Assembly (NCBI RefSeq): GCF_000517125.1
Contig: NZ_KI912155.1
Span: 3,212,034 to 3,276,033, forward strand
Source of the DNA: Arthrobacter sp. MA-N2
GTDB lineage: Bacteria; Actinomycetota; Actinomycetes; Actinomycetales; Micrococcaceae
Direction: 5' to 3'
DNA: 64,000 nt
Each line of letters starts with the position of its first letter. Within the stretch, counting starts at the first letter, position 1. Made by a program: the position numbers and the translations under genes. Positions 1 to 12,239 of this stretch are shown here, one piece after another. Below the pieces are notes generated by a model. The model made no database searches, was not told the origin of the DNA, and was given only the letters and a program-made list of their open reading frames with translations.

Positions 1-315
1 CACGCCGCAACGTGCACCGTCGAAGCCGTTGGCGGAGGAGTCATAGCCAATTCCGAGGATGGTCTCGCGGACGATCTGCGGGATTTCGACGTACGCATCC
101 GTGGTGACTTCGCCAGCCACGTGCACCAAGCCGGTGGTGGCCATGGTTTCAACCGCAACCCTGGACTCCGGATCTACCGCCAGGAGGGCGTCAAGGATCG
201 CATCGCTGATCTGGTCGCAGATCTTGTCCGGGTGCCCTTCCGTAACGGACTCCGAAGTGAAGAGCCGGAGCTTGGACGGGTTTCCGTGGGATTCATGGTG
301 CAGCGGTAAAGTCAC
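1..315 (-). CDS. metK: S-adenosylmethionine synthetase, N-terminal part (cut by window edge)
   Basis: Makes S-adenosylmethionine from methionine and ATP in the cytoplasm. Only the first 105 codons are in the window; roughly 300 more residues lie beyond base 1. The GTG start is chosen because AAGG lies 7 bases upstream and the protein then begins MTLPLHHES. The family signature [13 protein letters not shown] sits at residues 23-35, with the ATP-binding His at 28, followed by the conserved ISDAILD and the [10 protein letters not shown] strand. It is the last gene seen of the minus-strand run coming from coaBC, 92 bases away, and no SAM riboswitch is recognisable in that gap. The assignment is firm; truncation is only by the window. 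Confidence 0.96.
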   Translation of the reverse strand, partial: MTLPLHHESHGNPSKLRLFTSESVTEGHPDKICDQISDAILDALLAVDPESRVAVETMATTGLVHVAGEVTTDAYVEIPQIVRETILGIGYDSSANGFDGARCGV

Positions 316-366
316 TCGACTACCTTACTCGGTTGGGGCCGACCGGCTTCCGCCGTATGTCCCTGT

Positions 367-390
367 GCTAAGGATGGACTAGCTAAGGAT
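367..390. repeat. Direct repeat of GCTAAGGAT between coaBC and metK
   Basis: Two identical 9-base copies (367-375 and 382-390) lie 15 bases apart, start to start, in the short coaBC-metK spacer. They could be a regulator site for metK or chance; nothing else supports a role. Confidence 0.3.
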
Positions 391-407
391 TGAGCCTCAT
401 CCGGCGC

Positions 408-1655
408 CTAGCTGGCCGGGTGCACGCGGCTCAGTTCAGTACTGACCCGGTCAATGACGGCGGCAGCAACGTCGGATTTGGAACCGGCCGCAGACTGCGG
501 CGCAGCGCCACGGCCCGAGAGAATGATCACAGAATTCCGGTCTTGTCCGAAGACACGTCCGACGCCGACCTGGTTGACCACCAAAAGGTCGCAGCCCTTG
601 CGTTTCAGTTTGGCGGTGGCGTGCTGCAGCACGTCGCCGTCTTCGTCCCCGGTTTCAGCGGCAAATCCGACGATCAACTGGGTGGATGCTTCAGCGTCGC
701 GGCGCACAACCAGTTCATGGAGGATGTCGGGGTTCTGCACAAGGTGCACTACCGGAGCGTCGCTGCCGTTGACCTTCTTGATCTTGGTACCCGAGACTTC
801 AGCAGGACGGAAATCAGCGACCGCGGCGGCCATGATCACGACGTCGGAGCCGACGGCGGCTTTGAGCGCGGCATCGCGGAGTTCCAGAGCGGATTCAACC
901 TGGATCAGCTCGACGCCTGCGGGTGGCTGGACATCCATGTGGGCGGCGAGAAACCGGACTTGTGCCCCGGCGTCAAGGGCCGCGGTGGCCAGCGCAACGC
1001 CCTGCTTGCCAGACGACCTGTTCCCCAGGAAGCGGACCGGATCCAGGGCTTCCCTGGTACCTCCCGCGGAAATGGTGACGGTTCGCCCCGACAGCGGCTT
1101 CACGCCAGCAGGCTGGGTTGCCGGCGAGGAGGTGTCGACCAAAGCCATAGCGGCTGCGAAGATCGCTTCCGGCTCGGGCAGCCTGCCGGGCCCGGAGTCC
1201 GCGCCTGTCAGCCGGCCCACTGCGGGTTCCAGGACGGTAATGCCCCGACTGCGCAGTGTTTCCACATTCGCCTGGGTGGCTTGGTTATGCCACATTTCGG
1301 TGTGCATCGCGGGGGCGAAAAGCACCGGGCCGTGGGCCATGAGGAGCGTGTTGGTGAGCAGATCCCCGGCTTGGCCGGTTGCGGCCTTGGCCAGCAGATC
1401 GGCAGTTGCCGGGGCAACCACGATGAGCTCGGCTTCGTGACCGAGCCGGACATGGTTGACCTTCTCCACGTCGTCAAAGACGCTGTTGCTCACCGGGTTG
1501 CCCGAAAGCGCCTCCCACGTAGCGACACCGACAAATCGGCTGGCGGCCTCCGTGGGGATTACCGTGACATGGTGTCCGGCCTCAGTAAAAAGCCGGAGGA
1601 GCGATGCAACCTTGTAGGCTGCGATCCCTCCCCCGACTCCGAGGACTATGCGCAC
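408..1655 (-). CDS. coaBC: Bifunctional phosphopantothenoylcysteine decarboxylase / phosphopantothenate-cysteine ligase
   Basis: Two consecutive steps of coenzyme A synthesis, in the cytoplasm: ligation of cysteine to 4'-phosphopantothenate, then FMN-dependent decarboxylation. The 415-residue length is normal for the fusion. The N-terminal CoaC flavoprotein domain begins with GVGGGIAAYK and shows the HVRLGHEAEL histidine region, VVAPATADLLAK and APAMHTEMW (this last motif is usually PAMN). The CoaB domain has SAGGTREALDPVR, the N-R-S-S-G signature and the KIKK lysine segment. The GTG start has GGAGG just upstream. It follows rpoZ by 27 bases, the usual actinobacterial order gmk-rpoZ-coaBC-metK, so one transcript is likely. 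Confidence 0.97.
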   Translation of the reverse strand: MRIVLGVGGGIAAYKVASLLRLFTEAGHHVTVIPTEAASRFVGVATWEALSGNPVSNSVFDDVEKVNHVRLGHEAELIVVAPATADLLAKAATGQAGDLLTNTLLMAHGPVLFAPAMHTEMWHNQATQANVETLRSRGITVLEPAVGRLTGADSGPGRLPEPEAIFAAAMALVDTSSPATQPAGVKPLSGRTVTISAGGTREALDPVRFLGNRSSGKQGVALATAALDAGAQVRFLAAHMDVQPPAGVELIQVESALELRDAALKAAVGSDVVIMAAAVADFRPAEVSGTKIKKVNGSDAPVVHLVQNPDILHELVVRRDAEASTQLIVGFAAETGDEDGDVLQHATAKLKRKGCDLLVVNQVGVGRVFGQDRNSVIILSGRGAAPQSAAGSKSDVAAAVIDRVSTELSRVHPAS

Positions 1656-1682
1656 GTGACCTCCGTCAACAAGCAGTCTGTA

Positions 1683-1943
1683 TTACTCTGCGGGTTCGAT
1701 GGGGGTGGAAACCAGCAGGCCTTCGTTGATCTCGCGCAGGGCGATCGAAAGCGACTTCTCGTTCAGCTTCGTGTCGACCAGCGGGCCAACGTACTCGAAG
1801 AGGCCCTCGTGCAGCTGGGCGTAGTAGGCGTTGATCTGACGCGCGCGCTTGGCGCCGAAAATCACCAGACCGTACTTCGAATCGGCGGCAGCAAGCAGCT
1901 CGTCGATCGGCGGGTTGATGATGCCTTCAAGGTTCGTGGACAC
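1683..1943 (-). CDS. rpoZ: RNA polymerase omega subunit
   Basis: Small subunit that helps fold and hold beta' during RNA polymerase assembly. The 86-residue product has the omega core: [20 protein letters not shown], then [11 protein letters not shown], then the helix with [12 protein letters not shown]. The GTG start at 1943 has a GGAG element upstream. It lies 39 bases after gmk and 27 bases before coaBC on the same strand, the standard neighbourhood. Both the length and the [16 protein letters not shown] pattern fit actinobacterial omega. Confidence 0.96.
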   Translation of the reverse strand: MSTNLEGIINPPIDELLAAADSKYGLVIFGAKRARQINAYYAQLHEGLFEYVGPLVDTKLNEKSLSIALREINEGLLVSTPIEPAE

Positions 1944-1982
1944 GAATTCTCCAAATTCTAACGGGCTGACTAGTGCTAGCGC

Positions 1983-2555
1983 TCAGCGCTGGTGCGGGGT
2001 AAGCCCCATGAGTGAAACAAGCTCGTCCGCTGCCCGGCGTACGTCGTCATTGATGACAGTGTGGTCAAACTCCGGTTCAGCGGCAAGTTCCAGTTTAGCG
2101 GTTTCCAGCCTTCGCCGCTGTTCCTCCGGGGTTTCGGTGCCGCGTCCGACCAAGCGGCGGACCATTTCGTCCCAGCTGGGGGGCGCGAGGAAGACGAAAT
2201 TGGCGTCCGGTACTGCGGCCTTGACCTGGCGGGCACCCTGTAAATCGATCTCCAACAGCACGGACTTGCCTTCGGCGATGGCGGCATCCACCGTGCTGCG
2301 CAAGGTGCCATAGCGGTTCTTGCCATGGACGACAGCCCACTCAAGCAACTGCCCGTCTTCAACCAGTGCGTCGAATTCTTCGGCGGACTTGAAGAAGTAG
2401 TGGACTCCGTCGGTCTCCCCTGGACGCGGCGCGCGGGTAGTGGCTGAAACTGAAAGCCAGACCTCGGGGTAATTGTCACGGATATACGTGGATACGGTTC
2501 CCTTGCCAACGGCAGTGGGGCCTGCGAGGACGGTCAGTCCCGGATTCTTGCTCAC
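1983..2555 (-). CDS. gmk: Guanylate kinase
   Basis: Phosphorylates GMP to GDP with ATP. The P-loop is GPTAVGKGT near the N terminus, followed by the GMP-binding [17 protein letters not shown] segment and [11 protein letters not shown]. The frame is open up to a TTG at 2579, but the GTG at 2555 is preferred: AAGGA lies 4 bases upstream and the product then starts [13 protein letters not shown], giving 190 residues, close to family length. The start remains uncertain by eight codons. It sits between mihF and rpoZ on the minus strand. The enzyme identity is certain. Confidence 0.95.
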   Translation of the reverse strand: MSKNPGLTVLAGPTAVGKGTVSTYIRDNYPEVWLSVSATTRAPRPGETDGVHYFFKSAEEFDALVEDGQLLEWAVVHGKNRYGTLRSTVDAAIAEGKSVLLEIDLQGARQVKAAVPDANFVFLAPPSWDEMVRRLVGRGTETPEEQRRRLETAKLELAAEPEFDHTVINDDVRRAADELVSLMGLTPHQR

Positions 2556-2581
2556 ATCGTCCTTCGTGGAGAGGCTCAATA

Positions 2582-2646
2582 CGCTGCATTTCTGCTTAAA
2601 CGCCGTATTTGTTTAGCCGTATTTGTTTAAACGCTGTATTTGTCTT
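2582..2646. repeat. Four degenerate tandem copies of a ~16-bp A/T-rich unit at the 3' end of mihF
   Basis: Units at 2582-2600, 2601-2615, 2616-2631 and 2632-2646 follow the pattern CGCYGTATTTGTTTAAA (plus strand). The last unit is the end of mihF (codons for DKYSV and the TAA), so the others look like duplications of the gene's terminal codons into the mihF-gmk spacer. Two of the downstream units carry another TAA. Confidence 0.7.
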
Positions 2647-2959
2647 CCATAAAATCTATCAGCGACCGGGACTGGTGAATTCCCAGACCCCTGAGCCTTC
2701 GTGAAGCGGCGATTCCGATCTCCTCCATGATGGCAGCAGCCCTGACCGGACCGATACCCGGAACAGCCTCAAGGAGCTCGGAGACACGCATGCGCGCGAT
2801 GGCCTCGTCTGCCTGCGCAGATTTGATCAGCCCGGCGATGCTCAGTCCACCCGTCCTGAGCTGTTCCTTCGCGAGAGCCCGTCGTGCCCGGGCTCTCGCC
2901 GCCTTTTCCAAGGCGTCGGAACGTTCCTCTGGAGACAAAGCCTTCAACGTCACTGACAC
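2627..2959 (-). CDS. mihF: Actinobacterial integration host factor (mIHF)
   Basis: Small nucleoid-associated DNA-binding protein, unrelated in fold to the alpha/beta IHF of Gram-negatives. The 110-residue product has an N-terminal basic helix rich in Ala/Arg (residues 20-34), then LIKSAQADEAIARMRVSELL, then the helix-two-turn-helix DNA-binding core VPGIGPVRAAAIMEEIGI at 67-84 with a basic RRLRGLG tail. The order pyrF-mihF-gmk-rpoZ is conserved in actinobacteria. The start could be the GTG at 2959 or the GTG six bases further in; the G-rich Shine-Dalgarno at about 2962-2966 is better spaced for the second. Confidence 0.93.
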   Translation of the reverse strand: MSVTLKALSPEERSDALEKAARARARRALAKEQLRTGGLSIAGLIKSAQADEAIARMRVSELLEAVPGIGPVRAAAIMEEIGIAASRRLRGLGIHQSRSLIDFMEDKYSV

Positions 2960-3062
2960 ATCCCCCTTTGGCTGCGATCGAGCGCGTAGCGGTTTGGACT
3001 GATCCCGAAGCTACCGCTTGGTCCGTGCAGAGCGCAATGCACCAGACCCACCAAGATTGCGC

Positions 3063-3924
3063 TCAGGCTTGCAACAAGCCGTCACGGGTGGCCTCGGTGG
3101 CGGAGCGCAGTCCGGAAATCGTCGGACCGGCGGCGAGGATTCCACGGCTCGACGTCGCAAGGACCGCCGGATACGCGTCACCGAAGGTGGCACGCAAATC
3201 TGCCGGGGTAGCTCCTTGGGCACCCAGGCCCGGAGCCAGGATGGGTCCGTGAACGGCGTTGAGGTCCAATCCAAGTTCCGTGAGTGCTACGCCGATCGTG
3301 GCACCTACCACGAGCCCGACCGATCCCAGACCCCCAGGGCCCACGGTTCCGGCATAGCGGCGGTTCTCATTGGCCGCAGCCTCGACGATCCGCCGAGCCA
3401 CGGACTCGGAACCGCCAACATGCTGCACTGACTTGCCCTCGGGGTTGGACGTCAAGGCGAGCACAAAAACCCCACGGCCATACTCGGCTGCGAGATCGAG
3501 CGCGGGCCGCAGTGACTCGAATCCCAGGTAGGGGCTCAGGGTGACGGAGTCCGCCGCCAAGGCCGATCCGTCACGCAGCCAAGCGTCGGCGTAAGCAGCC
3601 ATCGTGGAGCCGATGTCTCCGCGTTTGGCATCGGCGATGCTCAACACTCCGGCGTCGGATGCCGCCGCAAGGGTCCGTTCCAGGACAGCCATGCCTGCCG
3701 AACCGTGTCGCTCGTAAAGCGCCACTTGCGGCTTGACCGCGGCAGCGAGGGCTGCCACGGCCTCCACCACCGTGAGCGAAAAACGCTCCAGCCCGGCGAC
3801 GTCGTCGTCCAATCCCCAGTCCGCCAGGAGAGCCGGGTGGGGGTCGATACCGACACACAGGGGGCCGCGTGCGGCCATGGCGGCAGCCAGCCGGGAGCCG
3901 AACGGCTCCCGGTCTGCGGCAGAC

Positions 3925-3932
<8 letters not shown>
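3063..3932 (-). CDS. pyrF: Orotidine 5'-phosphate decarboxylase
   Basis: Last step of UMP synthesis. The product is 289 residues, the longer actinobacterial type. It opens the barrel with [17 protein letters not shown] and carries the catalytic lysine/aspartate segment [16 protein letters not shown], then [13 protein letters not shown] and the phosphate-loop region [16 protein letters not shown]. The ATG at 3932 overlaps the carB stop in ATGCCTGA, typical translational coupling; the frame extends further into carB but that start is unlikely. It is the last pyr gene of the operon, followed by mihF after a ~100-bp gap. Confidence 0.96.
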
Positions 3933-7244
<3,312 letters not shown>

Positions 7245-7245
<1 letters not shown>

Positions 7246-8507
7246 TACTTGGTGTCCTCGTTCTTCGCGGAGTTCGATGTCTGAGTGTCGGCTGCCTGCA
7301 CGGCGTCGCTGTTCTTCGTGCTCTCCATCAACTCAATGAAGCGGTCGAAGAGGTACGCGGCGTCGTGCGGTCCGGCGGCGGCTTCGGGATGGTACTGGAC
7401 CGAGAAGGCCGGGATGTCGAGGCAGGCAAGTCCCTCGACGACGTCGTCGTTGAGACTGACGTGGCTGACCTCGACGCGGCCGAAGCGCTCTTCCGGGGCC
7501 AGGGTGGCGCCGTCCATGGGTGCATCGACGGCGAAGCCGTGGTTCTGCGAAGTGATTTCGACTTTCCCGGTACGGCGGTCCATCACCGGCTGGTTGATAC
7601 CGCGGTGGCCGTACTTGAGCTTGTAGGTGCCGAATCCGAGGGCCCGGCCCAGGATCTGGTTGCCGAAGCAGATTCCGAAGTATGGCAGTTTCTCGTCAAG
7701 CACGGAACGGAGCAGCTTCACCTGGGCGTCGGCGGTGGCGGGGTCGCCAGGACCGTTGGACATGAAGAAGCCGTCCGGATTGACTGCCTTGACGTCTTCC
7801 AGCGTGGCGGTGGCCGGCAGCACGTGGACGCGAACGCCACGTTCAGCGAAGCGGGTGGGAGTCATGGCTTTGATGCCAAGGTCGATCGCGGCGATGCTGA
7901 ACTTCGCTTCGCCTTTCCAACCGTGGTCTGCGGGTTCCACGACATACGCTTTATCGATACTTACTTCCTCGGCCAGGCGGGCGCCTTCCATCGGGGCGCT
8001 GGCGAGGACCGTGTCCAGGAGCTCCTTATCAGTGGCGTTGGCTGCCTCACCGGAGAAGATTCCCGCGCGCATGGTCTTGTGCTCGCGCAAGTGCCGGGTA
8101 ATGGCGCGGGTGTCCACGGCCTGGATGCCGACGATGCCTTGTTCAACGAGCTCGGAGTCGAGAGATCGCTCCGAGCGCCAGTTCGAGGGGCGGCGTGCGG
8201 CGTCGCGGACCACATAGCCGGCCACCCAAATGCGGCGGGACTCGGCGTCTTCCTTGTTCACACCGGTGTTCCCGATGTGCGGAGCCGTCTGGACCACCAG
8301 TTGGCGGGCGTAAGAGGGGTCCGTGATGGTTTCCTGGTACCCGGTCATGCCTGTAGCGAAGACCGCCTCGCCCAGGGCGACGCCCGTGGCGCCATAGCTG
8401 CGGCCGCGGAACGTGCGGCCGTCTTCGAGCACCAGCACCGCTGCGGTGGATTCTACGGGGGTGGTATTGCCTGTCACTGTGCCTGCTACTGCATTGCTAT
8501 CCGTCAC
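7245..8507 (-). CDS. carA: Carbamoyl-phosphate synthase small chain (glutamine amidotransferase)
   Basis: Class I glutaminase subunit that feeds ammonia to CarB. The catalytic Cys lies in [17 protein letters not shown], and the His/Glu pair in [21 protein letters not shown] and the HIGNTGVN motif of the N-terminal domain are present. The frame is open to an ATG at 8531, but that start overlaps the upstream gene by 20 bases and has no Shine-Dalgarno, whereas the GTG at 8507 has GGAAAG six bases upstream. The 420-residue form is therefore preferred. It sits between the PH-like membrane gene and carB, inside the pyr operon. Confidence 0.95.
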
Positions 8508-8511
8508 TTTG

Positions 8512-9030
8512 TTACTTTCCACTATCGGCATCTGCCTGGGGGGCTGCAGAAATCAAATCTTGAAGCGCTTCGAGGAGCGGCTGCTTGTCTGAGGCGTGCC
8601 TGGTCCTGAATCCGGTATCGAGCTCATGTTCCCCGAGCATCCAGCTCAAGACCACGAGTCCGTCCTTTTCCACAAACTTGCCGGCCATTCCGTTGGCACT
8701 GTGGCAATCGGACACGGCGGCCGCCGGAACGAACAACGGTCCTGTCCCGGCGCGGTCGAACAAGACGCCTTCCGGATGGACACTCACTTCCGCGTTCCCG
8801 CGGAAGCCCAGCCCGTGGACGGCGATCCGGTCGAGCCAGTCTCCCGCCGTCGTCGTGGCCACATACTGTCCCTCCGTCACAACCATCGCCGGACTGAGTT
8901 GTTCGGGCACATCCGGAAGTTGCCCAAGGCTGGCCTGCCGTTTGAGCCGGCTGCGCCAGCCTTTCGCGATGAGCCCCGCGGCAAGCGCAGCAAGGACGAC
9001 GACGATGAGCAGGGACGCGATCTTGTCCAT
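8512..9030 (-). CDS. PH-like-domain membrane protein of the pyr operon
   Basis: 172 residues with one N-terminal membrane helix (about residues 5-22, [16 protein letters not shown]) followed by a basic RSRLKRQ stop-transfer and a cytoplasmic beta-rich domain. Function is unknown. The position between pyrC and carA is conserved in actinobacteria (the M. tuberculosis counterpart is an uncharacterised membrane protein in the same place). It shares one base with the pyrC stop (TGATG) and ends four bases before the preferred carA start, so it is translated as part of the pyrimidine operon. A role in anchoring or tuning pyrimidine enzymes is only a guess from context. Confidence 0.85.
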   Translation of the reverse strand: MDKIASLLIVVVLAALAAGLIAKGWRSRLKRQASLGQLPDVPEQLSPAMVVTEGQYVATTTAGDWLDRIAVHGLGFRGNAEVSVHPEGVLFDRAGTGPLFVPAAAVSDCHSANGMAGKFVEKDGLVVLSWMLGEHELDTGFRTRHASDKQPLLEALQDLISAAPQADADSGK

Positions 9031-10391
9031 CAGTTGCTGCTGCCTGTGCCGGAAGAATCCGCGGCGTAGCGGTATGGCGTGTTGAGCTTGCCATCCAGTA
9101 CGGTCGGGTGGCCCTTGAAGAACGTGGCTAGGACGGCGCCCGGCAGCTCCCTGCCCGCAAAGGGTGAGTTCCGGCCCATTGTCGCCATCTTATGTGGGTC
9201 CACTGTCCAGCGGGCAGCCGGGTCCACGAGGATCACATTGGCGGGCTCACCGGCCTCGAGCGGACGTCCTTGGTCAGTCACGCGGCCAATGGCGGCGGGC
9301 ACCGTGGACGTTACGCGGGCGAAGTCGGCCCACGTCATGAGCCCGGTTTCGATCATGGTTTCCTGGACCACCGACAGGGCGGTCTCCAGTCCCGTCATGC
9401 CCATGGCCGCCTGGGCCCATTCACATTCCTTGTGCTCGCTCGGATGCGGAGCGTGGTCCGTTCCGACGACGTCGATGGTGCCGTCGGCCAGCCCGGCTCG
9501 GAGCGCCTGGACGTCCGCATCGGTGCGGAGCGGCGGGTTGACCTTGTAGACGGGGTCGTAGCTACGGACCAGCTCATCGGTGAGCAGCAAGTGGTGGGGC
9601 GTGACCTCGGCGGTGACGTTGATGCCGCGTTCCTTGGCCCAGCGGACGATCTCCACGGATCCTGCCGTGGAAACGTGGCAGACGTGCAGGCGGGACCCGA
9701 CATGCTGGGCGAGGAGCACGTCGCGGGCGATGATGCTTTCCTCGGCCACTGCAGGCCACCCTGCAAGGCCGAGCACCGCGGAAACTGTGCCCTCGTTCAT
9801 CTGTGCTCCGGCAGTAAGGCGGGGTTCCTGCGCATGTTGGGCGACAACGCCGTCGAACGCCTTGACATACTCCAGGGCCCGGCGCATGAGCACGGGATCG
9901 TGCACGCAGATGCCGTCGTCGGAGAAGACCCGAACCTGGGCGCGCGAGTCTGCCATGGCGCCGAGCTCGGCAAGCTGCTCGCCGGCAAGTCCCACTGTGA
10001 CCGCACCTACCGGACGGACATCCACCCAGCCCGAGGCGCGGCCCAAGCTGTGGACCTGCTCGACGACGCCGGCGGTGTCGGCCACCGGGTTGCTGTTGGC
10101 CATGGCGTGTACGGCTGTGTAACCGCCAAGGGCTGCGGCGCGCGTCCCCGTTTCAACCGTTTCGGCGTCTTCGCGACCGGGCTCGCGCAAGTGGGTGTGG
10201 ATGTCGACCATGCCGGGAAGTGCCACGAGGCCAGCGGCTTCGATGACGGTGGCCCCTTCGGCGGAAAGGCCCGTGCCACGCTCGGCGATAACTCCTTCGC
10301 GGATCAACAGGTCTTCTGCGCTGCCGCCCAGGATGGCCGCGCCGCGGATCAGATAGGTGCCGCTTGCTGTTCCTGGTGCGGTCTCGGTCAT
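9030..10391 (-). CDS. pyrC: Dihydroorotase
   Basis: Zinc amidohydrolase that cyclises carbamoyl aspartate to dihydroorotate. The product is 453 residues of the PyrC class I type. Metal ligands appear in DIHTHLREPG near residues 61-70, in the HVCHVST strand, and in the GTDHAPHPSEHK segment near the C-terminal third. An allantoinase-like C-terminal beta domain follows. The start overlaps the pyrB stop by one base (TGATG), and the gene overlaps the next membrane-protein gene the same way. No changed catalytic residue was noticed. Confidence 0.97.
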   Translation of the reverse strand: MTETAPGTASGTYLIRGAAILGGSAEDLLIREGVIAERGTGLSAEGATVIEAAGLVALPGMVDIHTHLREPGREDAETVETGTRAAALGGYTAVHAMANSNPVADTAGVVEQVHSLGRASGWVDVRPVGAVTVGLAGEQLAELGAMADSRAQVRVFSDDGICVHDPVLMRRALEYVKAFDGVVAQHAQEPRLTAGAQMNEGTVSAVLGLAGWPAVAEESIIARDVLLAQHVGSRLHVCHVSTAGSVEIVRWAKERGINVTAEVTPHHLLLTDELVRSYDPVYKVNPPLRTDADVQALRAGLADGTIDVVGTDHAPHPSEHKECEWAQAAMGMTGLETALSVVQETMIETGLMTWADFARVTSTVPAAIGRVTDQGRPLEAGEPANVILVDPAARWTVDPHKMATMGRNSPFAGRELPGAVLATFFKGHPTVLDGKLNTPYRYAADSSGTGSSN

Positions 10392-11404
10392 CAGTTGTTC
10401 TCCTTGTCGGAACGGGCGGTGCCCGGCGGGCTGACGGCTTCACGGGAATCCCCCGAGAGCAGCAAGTACAGGGCGGCCATCCGGACGGATACACCGTTGC
10501 GAACCTGGGCCAGCACGGTGGAGCGGGGTGAATCGGCGGCGGCGGACGAAATCTCCAGTCCGCGGTTCATGGGGCCGGGGTGCATGATGATGGTGTCCTT
10601 GAGGCCGAGGTCGTCGAGCGCGCGCAGGCGCGCATCGTCGAAGCCCCAGCGGCGCGAATACTCGCGCGTGGAGGGAAAGAAGGATGCGTTCATGCGCTCA
10701 CCCTGGACGCGCAGCATCATCATCGCGTCGACACCGGCCTGAAGGGTCTCGTCGAGGTTGTAACTGACCTTGCACGGCCAATGCTCGACGCCGATCGGCA
10801 GCAAGGTGGGCGGGGCCACCAATGTTACTTCCGCGCCGAGCGTGCGCAACAGCCACACGTTCGAACGGGCGACGCGGGAGTGCAAGACGTCACCCGCGAT
10901 GGCTACACGCATTCCCGTGAGGTCCGCGCCAGTGGACGCCGAGCCTTTGAGCTTGGCCCAATGGCGACGCATGGTGAACGCATCCAGGAGAGCCTGCGTG
11001 GGGTGTTCATGGGTGCCGTCCCCGGCGTTGATGACCGCGGCGTCGATCCAGTCAGTGGACGCCAGGCGGTGCGGCGCCCCGGACGCCCAGTGACGGATGA
11101 CCACGGCATCGGCCCCCATGGCTGCGAGGGTCTGCGCGGTGTCCTTGAGCGACTCGCCCTTGGACACCGACGAACCCTTGGCGGCAAAGTTGATGACGTC
11201 GGCAGAAAGCCGCTTTGCCGCCGCCTCGAAGGAAATTCGGGTGCGGGTGGAGTCCTCGAAGAAGAGGTTGACCACGGTCCGGCCACGCAAGGCGGGCAGC
11301 TTCTTGACCTCCCGGTCCCCCACTGCAGCCATCTCTTCCGCGGTGTCCAGGATCCGGATTGCGTCGCCCGCGCTGAGGTTCTCGGTGGAGAGCAAATGTT
11401 TCAC
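10391..11404 (-). CDS. pyrB: Aspartate carbamoyltransferase catalytic subunit
   Basis: Condenses carbamoyl phosphate with aspartate, the first committed pyrimidine step. The product is 337 residues. The carbamoyl-phosphate motif [13 protein letters not shown], the loop [24 protein letters not shown] and the C-terminal [10 protein letters not shown] are all present. There is no pyrI-type regulatory subunit gene next to it, consistent with actinobacterial ATCase. The GTG start overlaps the pyrR stop by four bases (GTGA), so translation is coupled to PyrR. Confidence 0.97.
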   Translation of the reverse strand: MKHLLSTENLSAGDAIRILDTAEEMAAVGDREVKKLPALRGRTVVNLFFEDSTRTRISFEAAAKRLSADVINFAAKGSSVSKGESLKDTAQTLAAMGADAVVIRHWASGAPHRLASTDWIDAAVINAGDGTHEHPTQALLDAFTMRRHWAKLKGSASTGADLTGMRVAIAGDVLHSRVARSNVWLLRTLGAEVTLVAPPTLLPIGVEHWPCKVSYNLDETLQAGVDAMMMLRVQGERMNASFFPSTREYSRRWGFDDARLRALDDLGLKDTIIMHPGPMNRGLEISSAAADSPRSTVLAQVRNGVSVRMAALYLLLSGDSREAVSPPGTARSDKENN

Positions 11405-11982
11405 GCGCCGGCCTCGATGACTACTTCATTGATGGGCCGGCCATCCACCGAATCGATTTCCTCGAGGTGGACCCGGACCTTTTCCGAGGAAGACGTTGGC
11501 AGGTTCTTGCCGACGTGGTCCGCGCGGATGGGGAGTTCGCGGTGGCCGCGGTCAACCAGGACTGCAAGGCGGACGATGCGCGGCCTGCCAAGATCGATAA
11601 TGGCGTCGAGGGCGGCCCGGATGGTACGGCCTGAGTACAGGACGTCATCGATCAGGACAACAACCTTGTTGTCGATGCCGGACAACGGAAGTCTCGTGGG
11701 ATAAGGCGGCCTGGCGGGCTGGTGCGAAAGATCGTCACGGAACATGGTGACGTCCAGCTGGCCGACAATGGCCGAGGCATTGACAGACGGATCTGCGGAG
11801 GCGATCTTGTCTGCCAGCCGCACGGCCAGCGGATAGCCGCGGCGTGGGATGCCTAAAAGAACCAAATCCTGGGAGCCTTTGTTGGCTTCGAGGATCTCGT
11901 GGGCGATACGAGTGAGAGCACGGTCGATATCCGCATGGTTTAGGACAACCCGGGACGGCACCGGTGCAGTGACTTCAGTCAA
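11401..11982 (-). CDS. pyrR: Pyrimidine operon regulator PyrR / uracil phosphoribosyltransferase
   Basis: UMP-sensing RNA-binding protein that represses pyr genes, with weak UPRT activity in homologues. The PRPP-binding loop [19 protein letters not shown] is intact, as are [17 protein letters not shown] and [11 protein letters not shown] segments. The TTG at 11982 is taken as start because GGGGAG lies seven bases upstream; a GTG at 12009 would add nine basic residues but lacks a Shine-Dalgarno. The product is then 193 residues. It is first gene of pyrR-pyrB-pyrC-PH-carA-carB-pyrF. Confidence 0.93.
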   Translation of the reverse strand: MTEVTAPVPSRVVLNHADIDRALTRIAHEILEANKGSQDLVLLGIPRRGYPLAVRLADKIASADPSVNASAIVGQLDVTMFRDDLSHQPARPPYPTRLPLSGIDNKVVVLIDDVLYSGRTIRAALDAIIDLGRPRIVRLAVLVDRGHRELPIRADHVGKNLPTSSSEKVRVHLEEIDSVDGRPINEVVIEAGA

Positions 11983-12150
11983 CGCTCGTCTCCCCTTTCC
12001 CCGCCTCACGGGACGGAATTAAAAAAGGAACATTTGCCCTTCAAAATTACCACAGGGGCGACGCCGGTCCGACGCGCCCGGGGGCACCGGGAATGCGTTT
12101 TAGCTCACAGTGGCGCGGGCGATGTTCGGCTGCCCCAGGGTCTCTTGAGG
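11983..12150 (-). promoter_or_regulatory. pyrR leader with a candidate PyrR-binding hairpin
   Basis: Reading the minus strand, the segment TCCCGTGAGGC (plus 12003-12013) sits 10-15 bases upstream of the pyrR Shine-Dalgarno and forms a small hairpin, CCCG closing a UGAGG loop. It fits the consensus recalled for Bacillus PyrR binding loops (UCCNGNGAGGY). Placement beside the ribosome-binding site suggests translational control, as reported for mycobacterial PyrR. An A/T-rich tract upstream (about 12020-12050) may hold the promoter; no terminator-like T run is seen. Confidence 0.5.
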
Positions 12151-12224
12151 TCAGCCCAACTGACTGGCAGCAGATGTCGTTATGAAGGCTCATAACGACC
12201 TTAACTGCCAGTCAGTTGGGCTGA
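12151..12224. repeat. Long intergenic palindromic repeat, copy 1
   Basis: Perfect 20-bp outer arms (12151-12170 and 12205-12224, beginning TCAGCCCAACTGAC) enclose perfect 10-bp inner arms (12176-12185 and 12190-12199) with a 4-base loop AGGC. The same arrangement, with about the same core (GTCGTTNTGANGGCTNATAACG), recurs at 53317-53382. It lies between the nusB stop and the pyrR leader. It could act as a bidirectional transcription barrier, but the recurrence points to a dispersed repeat family. Confidence 0.9.
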
Positions 12225-12239
12225 TCCTTCCAACGCCGC

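Noticed and set aside
390..1961. Long plus-strand open frame opposite coaBC and rpoZ
   Set aside because: Antisense shadow of clearly coding minus-strand genes; no protein motif of its own. The same holds for the other long plus-strand frames opposite carB, carA, pyrC and pyrB.
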